64,000 nucleotides of DNA from Nonomuraea muscovyensis (GTDB lineage: Bacteria > Actinomycetota > Actinomycetes > Streptosporangiales > Streptosporangiaceae), in contig NZ_JACHJB010000002.1 in the NCBI RefSeq assembly GCF_014207745.1, forward strand, positions 2,604,001 through 2,668,000, read 5' to 3'. The number at the start of each line of letters is the position of its first letter. The stretch's first letter is position 1. The notes beneath the pieces were generated by a model. The model was not told the DNA's origin, did no database searches, and saw nothing but the letters and a program-made list of their open reading frames with translations. Positions 60,293 to 64,000 of this stretch are shown one piece after another. The translations under genes were made by a program, and so were the position numbers.

Positions 60293-60326
60293 GGCCGCGG
60301 TCAGCGCCGGGCGCCACTGTGACGGC

Positions 60327-61439
60327 ATGCAGCTGACGCAGATCGCGGGCACCCGCGACGACTTCCAGATCGTGCACCACCTCACGCTCACCGGCACCCA
60401 GGTCGAGATCGGCCGGGCCCTCACCGAGGAGGCCCGGCGGCTCGGCTGGGCGCCCGTCCCCGTGAACCCGGCCGTCAACCGGGCCCGGCGGACGTGGTTC
60501 GAACACAACTGGCCCCAGCACCACGCCCGCCTGGACGGCGCCGCCGCGGCGCTCGGCCTCGATCCCGACCAGGACGACATGGCCCTCGACGGGCTGACCT
60601 TCGTCCCGCGCGGCTCGGGCTGCTCGGCCCTGTGGTGCCCGCCGTCCGCGTCGGCCGACGGCCACGGCCGGGCGGCGCGCAACTACGACTTCTTCACGCT
60701 CTCCACGAGCCAGATCCTCGGCCAGGAGCCCCAGGCGGGTGAGCTGCCGATGGCCTCCCGCCCGTACGTCATCACCACGCGACCGGACGACGGCCTGGCC
60801 GCCACCGTCGTCACCATGTCCGACCTCGACGGCTGCATGGACGGCATGAACGAGGCGGGGCTCGCCGTCATGCTGCTCATCGCCGACTTCGAACAGGCCA
60901 CCCCGTCCGAGGACGCCGCCCCCCAGGTGGGTGTCAGCGCCGTCCAGCTCCCCCGGTACGTCCTGGACACCTGCGAGAACGTCGAGCAGGCCAAGCAGGC
61001 GCTGCTGCAGGCCAAGCAGTACGACCACGGGGTCCCCCTGCACTACCTGGTCGCGGACGCGCACGGCGGGGCGTTCGTGTGGGAGCGGGGCAGGGACGGC
61101 GGCGAGCACGTCATCGAGTGCGGCGACGCGCCGCTGTGCGTCACCAACCACCTGCTGCACCTGCACCCGGACCCGATGAGCCTGCCCGCCGACAACGAGC
61201 GGACGTTCGGCACGTTCGACCGGATCCGGACGCTGCACGAGCGCAGCAAGGGCGTGACCATGTCGGAGCGTGACCTGCGCGACGGGCTGCGCGCGGTCCG
61301 GCAGGGCGAGATCCCGGAGTCGCCGTTCCGGACGCTCTGGAGCACGGTGTTCGACACGACCGCCCGCACGCTGGCGACGTCGTTCTACCTCGGCGACGGC
61401 CGCTACACCGAGGACCTGGTGTTCTCAGCGGCCCGCTAG
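60327..61439 (+). CDS. C45-type acyltransferase/amidohydrolase (Ntn hydrolase)
   Basis: A 370-aa member of the linear-amide hydrolase group related to isopenicillin N acyltransferase. Gly-Cys in PRGSGCSALWCPP (about residue 93) is the expected autocleavage point, giving Cys as N-terminal nucleophile. RNYDFFTLSTSQIL and MNEAGLAVMLLIADFE are the substrate-pocket segments, and LCVTNHLLHLHPDP carries the Asn motif. Possible roles are amide or acyl-homoserine-lactone hydrolysis; not decided by sequence. Leaderless-type ATG at 60327. Overlaps the convergent ligase by 15 bp. Confidence 0.82.
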   Translation: MQLTQIAGTRDDFQIVHHLTLTGTQVEIGRALTEEARRLGWAPVPVNPAVNRARRTWFEHNWPQHHARLDGAAAALGLDPDQDDMALDGLTFVPRGSGCSALWCPPSASADGHGRAARNYDFFTLSTSQILGQEPQAGELPMASRPYVITTRPDDGLAATVVTMSDLDGCMDGMNEAGLAVMLLIADFEQATPSEDAAPQVGVSAVQLPRYVLDTCENVEQAKQALLQAKQYDHGVPLHYLVADAHGGAFVWERGRDGGEHVIECGDAPLCVTNHLLHLHPDPMSLPADNERTFGTFDRIRTLHERSKGVTMSERDLRDGLRAVRQGEIPESPFRTLWSTVFDTTARTLATSFYLGDGRYTEDLVFSAAR

Positions 61440-62927
61440 GCCCGCCAGGTACGCCTCGCGGACGCGGGAGCGCGACAGCTTGCCCGTCGGGGTGCGCGGC
61501 AGGCTGTCGCGGTAGACGACCGTCCTCGGGTGCTTGAACCTGGCCAGGCGCGGCGCGCAGTGGGCGAGCAGCTCCGCGGTCAGCTCCGGGCCGGGCTCGG
61601 CGCCGCCGGCGGGCTGCACGATCGCGACGACCGTGTGCCCCCACTCCTCGTCCGGCGCCCCGATGACGGCCACGTCGGCCACCGCCGGATGGTCGAGCAG
61701 TACCGCCTCGATCTCCGCGGGGTAGATGTTCACCCCGCCGGAGACGATGAGGTCGGTGCGCCGGTCGCACAGGAACAGGAAGCCGTCCTCGTCGAGGTAG
61801 CCGATGTCGCCGGGGGCGTACCACTCGCCGCGCATGCTGGCCGCCGTCTTGGCGGGGTCCTTGTGGTACTCGAAGCGGCCGAGGCCGGACTTGACGTAGA
61901 TCAGGCCCGGCTCGCCCGGAGGCACCTCCCGGCCGTCCTCGTCCAGGATCCTCGCCTCGAACGTGGGCGCGGGCCGCCCGACGGTGCCGGGCCTGGCCAG
62001 CCAGTCGTGCGGCTTGACCGCGAAGGCGATGGTGGACTCGGTGGAGCCGTAGTACTCGTACAGCACCGGCCCCCACCAGTCCATGATCTGCCGCTTGACC
62101 TCCACCGGGCACGCGGCGGCCGTGTGGATCACCTGCCGCAGGCTGGACACGTCGTACCGCTCGCGCACCTGCCGCGGCAGCCGGAGCATGCGGTGCAGCA
62201 TGGTCGGCACCATCATCGCGTTCGTCACCCGGTGGCGCTCGACCAGGTCCAGGACGTGCTCCGGGTCGAACCGGCGCGTGATCACCACCGTGTGCCCGAG
62301 GTGCAGCGCGAACTGCGTGTGGGCGCACGGCGCCGAGTGGTACATCGGCGAGGTCACCAGGTGGACGTCGTCGCCCGGCGTCAGGTCGACCACCTCCCCG
62401 AGGAACCAGGTGTAGAGCGGGACGATCGCCTCCGGCTCGGTGCCGGGCAGCGCGCGCCGCACTCCCTTGGGGAAGCCGGTGGTGCCGGAGGTGTACCACA
62501 TGACGGCCCCGGCGGTGCGCCCGGCGGGCGCCGTCGTGGGCTGCCCCTCGGCCAGGCCCCGGACGCCCGGCTCGGCGCCGGGGACCTTGCCCGCGTACTC
62601 GGGGGCGGCGACGACCAGCTTGGCGTCGCAGTCGGCCAGGATGTAGGCGATCTCCGGCTCGGTCAGGTGCCAGTTGACCGGCACGTAGTACAGGCCGATC
62701 TGCCCGGTGGCCATCAGCAGGACGACGGCCTCGACGCCGTTGGGCAGCACCCCGGCGACCACGTCGCCGGTGCCGAGCCCGCGCGCCCGCAGTCCGTGGG
62801 AGACCTGGTGAACCAGGGCGAGCAGCTCGCCGTAGGTGTGGCGGGTGCCGTCGTCGTCGATCAGCGCCGGGCGGTCCGGGTCGGCGGCGGCGATGGCGTA
62901 GAAGCCGCTCGGCGGGTCGGCGCCCAT
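61425..62927 (-). CDS. Acyl-CoA synthetase (AMP-forming)
   Basis: A 500-aa ANL-superfamily fatty-acid or aryl-acid CoA ligase. P-loop WYTSGTTGFPKG (about 147-158), YEYYGSTES, the APGDIGYLDEDGFLFLCDRR hinge region, GGVNIYPAEIEAVLLDHPAV and catalytic Lys in PTGKLSRSRV. ATG 62927 overlaps the stop of the upstream acyl-CoA dehydrogenase (TGATG) and follows GGAG. The pair suggests beta-oxidation-type breakdown of an unusual acid or a steroid side chain. Confidence 0.92.
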   Translation of the reverse strand: MGADPPSGFYAIAAADPDRPALIDDDGTRHTYGELLALVHQVSHGLRARGLGTGDVVAGVLPNGVEAVVLLMATGQIGLYYVPVNWHLTEPEIAYILADCDAKLVVAAPEYAGKVPGAEPGVRGLAEGQPTTAPAGRTAGAVMWYTSGTTGFPKGVRRALPGTEPEAIVPLYTWFLGEVVDLTPGDDVHLVTSPMYHSAPCAHTQFALHLGHTVVITRRFDPEHVLDLVERHRVTNAMMVPTMLHRMLRLPRQVRERYDVSSLRQVIHTAAACPVEVKRQIMDWWGPVLYEYYGSTESTIAFAVKPHDWLARPGTVGRPAPTFEARILDEDGREVPPGEPGLIYVKSGLGRFEYHKDPAKTAASMRGEWYAPGDIGYLDEDGFLFLCDRRTDLIVSGGVNIYPAEIEAVLLDHPAVADVAVIGAPDEEWGHTVVAIVQPAGGAEPGPELTAELLAHCAPRLARFKHPRTVVYRDSLPRTPTGKLSRSRVREAYLAGLAGR

Positions 62928-64000
62928 CACAGCTCCAGCAGGCCGGCGAGGCGGGCGCGGTGGACGCGGGGCGGGCCGAGCAGCACCTCGTCGGCCTTGG
63001 CCCGCTTGTAGAACAGGTGGGCGTCGTGCTCCCAGGTGAAGCCGACACCGCCGTGCAGGAGCAGGTGGTCGCGGGCCACCTCGAAGCAGGCGCGTCCCAC
63101 GTACGCCTGGGCGAGCGCGGCGGCGGCCGGCAGCTCGCCGGGTGCGGCGTCGGCGGCCCAGGCGGCGTAGCGGACGATGGACTCGGCCTGTTCGAGCTTG
63201 CCGTGCATGTCGGCCAGCTTGTGCTTGACGCCCTGGTAGGAGCCGATGGGCCGGCCGAACGCCACGCGGATCTTGGCGTAGGCGACGATGGCCTCCAGCG
63301 ACCCGCGCAGCACCCCGAGCTGCTCGGCCGCCAGCGCGACCGCCATCCGGTCGCCGACGCCGTCGCTTACTCCGTCGCCGGCCGGGAGCGTGCCGAGCAC
63401 CCGGCCGGGCGCCCCGTCGAGCTCCACGTGCGCCTGGCCGCGCGTGACGTCGAGTGTCTCCAGCGGGGTGCGCGTGACTCCCCCGGCCGTCAGGTCGCCG
63501 GCTGTCAGATCCACGGCCACGAGCACCGCGCCGTCGCCGGTGAGCGCGGGCACCACGAGCACGTCCGCCTCCATGCCGCTCAGCACCTGCGTCAGCTCGC
63601 CGTGCACGGCCACGCCACCGCCGGGCGCCGGTGCGGCCGTCACGTCGGCGAGGTGACCGGCGCCGCCGGGCGACCGGGCGAGGGTCGCCGTGAGGCGGCC
63701 CTCGGCGATGCCGGCCAGCAGGTCCTTGTCGGGCACCCGGGTGAGCGCGATCGTGGCGAACACGGTGGCCAGGAACGGGCCGGGCAGCAGCGCCGCGCCC
63801 GTCTCCTCCAGCGCGACGGCCAGCTCGGCGAAGCCCGCGCCCGCCCCGCCGTACTCCTCGGGCACGATGAGGCCGGACAGGCCCAGCTCGCCGTTGAGGC
63901 GGGCGTAGACGGCCGGGTCGTAGCCGTCGCGCGCCTTGGGCGGCGGCGAGGCCGCCGCCAGGAAGGACCGGACGGCCTGGCGGAGCTGCCGCTGTTCCTC
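62927..64000 (-). CDS. Acyl-CoA dehydrogenase, 5' end beyond the window
   Basis: FAD enzyme introducing the alpha-beta double bond into acyl-CoA. 357 codons are present, open at base 64000; only a few N-terminal residues are missing. GLIVPEEYGGAGAGFAELAV marks the N-terminal domain, a Gly/Val-rich beta domain follows, and the C-terminal domain has PIGSYQGVKHKLADMHGKLE, then LLHGGVGFTWEHDAHLFYKR. The usual catalytic Glu position is not clear, as in FadE-type heteromeric subunits of actinobacteria. Coupled to the ligase. Confidence 0.9.
   Translation of the reverse strand, partial: EEQRQLRQAVRSFLAAASPPPKARDGYDPAVYARLNGELGLSGLIVPEEYGGAGAGFAELAVALEETGAALLPGPFLATVFATIALTRVPDKDLLAGIAEGRLTATLARSPGGAGHLADVTAAPAPGGGVAVHGELTQVLSGMEADVLVVPALTGDGAVLVAVDLTAGDLTAGGVTRTPLETLDVTRGQAHVELDGAPGRVLGTLPAGDGVSDGVGDRMAVALAAEQLGVLRGSLEAIVAYAKIRVAFGRPIGSYQGVKHKLADMHGKLEQAESIVRYAAWAADAAPGELPAAAALAQAYVGRACFEVARDHLLLHGGVGFTWEHDAHLFYKRAKADEVLLGPPRVHRARLAGLLEL

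Overview
The window is very GC-rich actinomycete chromosome. Family content points to a sporulating, filamentous actinobacterium of the Streptosporangiaceae (Nonomuraea-like): actinobacterial ValS, SepH, a coproporphyrin-type ferrochelatase, DUF4193 and DUF4235 proteins, a large AfsR/SARP regulator and a SapA-like secreted protein. The genus assignment is inference from gene content only; no comparison was run.

Layout. 1-8358: 5' part of valS, a DUF4235 membrane protein, otsA, a paaI-paaK pair behind a PaaR-like operator, an EcsC-like protein, a DUF4193 zinc-ribbon protein, an OmpR-type two-component pair and a 54-aa ORF. 8479-18851: inositol monophosphatase coupled to an S9 peptidase, ferrochelatase, a lytic transglycosylase, an MFS transporter, a polysaccharide deacetylase, a sugar-lactone oxidase, a Pro/Thr-rich membrane protein and a subtilase-like protein without a catalytic Ser. 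19013-34882: a giant SepH, two PH-domain membrane proteins, a DrrAB-like ABC exporter, the AfsR/SARP regulator, a YbhB-like lipoprotein, an Ala/Pro-rich membrane-anchored protein and a SulP-carbonic anhydrase fusion. 34948-38878: a membrane protein, an FAH-family enzyme, an HTH-TM-propeller protein and the SapA-like protein.

38918-47791 is the most unusual region. A 30-bp stretch of the 3' end of the RNase P RNA gene (rnpB, minus strand, 47762-48158) is repeated perfectly at 38918-38947. A broken tyrosine integrase ends 24 bp from the rnpB copy. I read this as a defective integrative element inserted into rnpB. Its cargo is two convergent STAND-type (NB-ARC/TPR) NTPases, both with N-terminal membrane segments, separated by a perfect 22-bp hairpin. 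It also holds a complete IS5-family insertion sequence, a DUF3987 C-terminal remnant and a possible Tn3 transposase scrap. Two membrane-anchored STAND NTPases on an island suggest an anti-phage or self/non-self recognition role, which is inference.

48319-64000: RNase H/phosphatase, zinc-ribbon and Nif3 genes in one operon; a Baeyer-Villiger-type monooxygenase; an M19 dipeptidase; a TetR regulator with a large C-terminal extension followed by a GNAT protein; an Nramp-like transporter without the usual metal-binding motifs; a double quinone oxidoreductase behind a SoxR-like box with a 19-bp promoter spacer; a WYL regulator; a C45-type amidohydrolase; and an acyl-CoA ligase/acyl-CoA dehydrogenase pair cut by the window edge.

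Many genes start without a Shine-Dalgarno site and have a -10-like hexamer 6-7 nt before the start codon. Leaderless transcripts therefore look common here.
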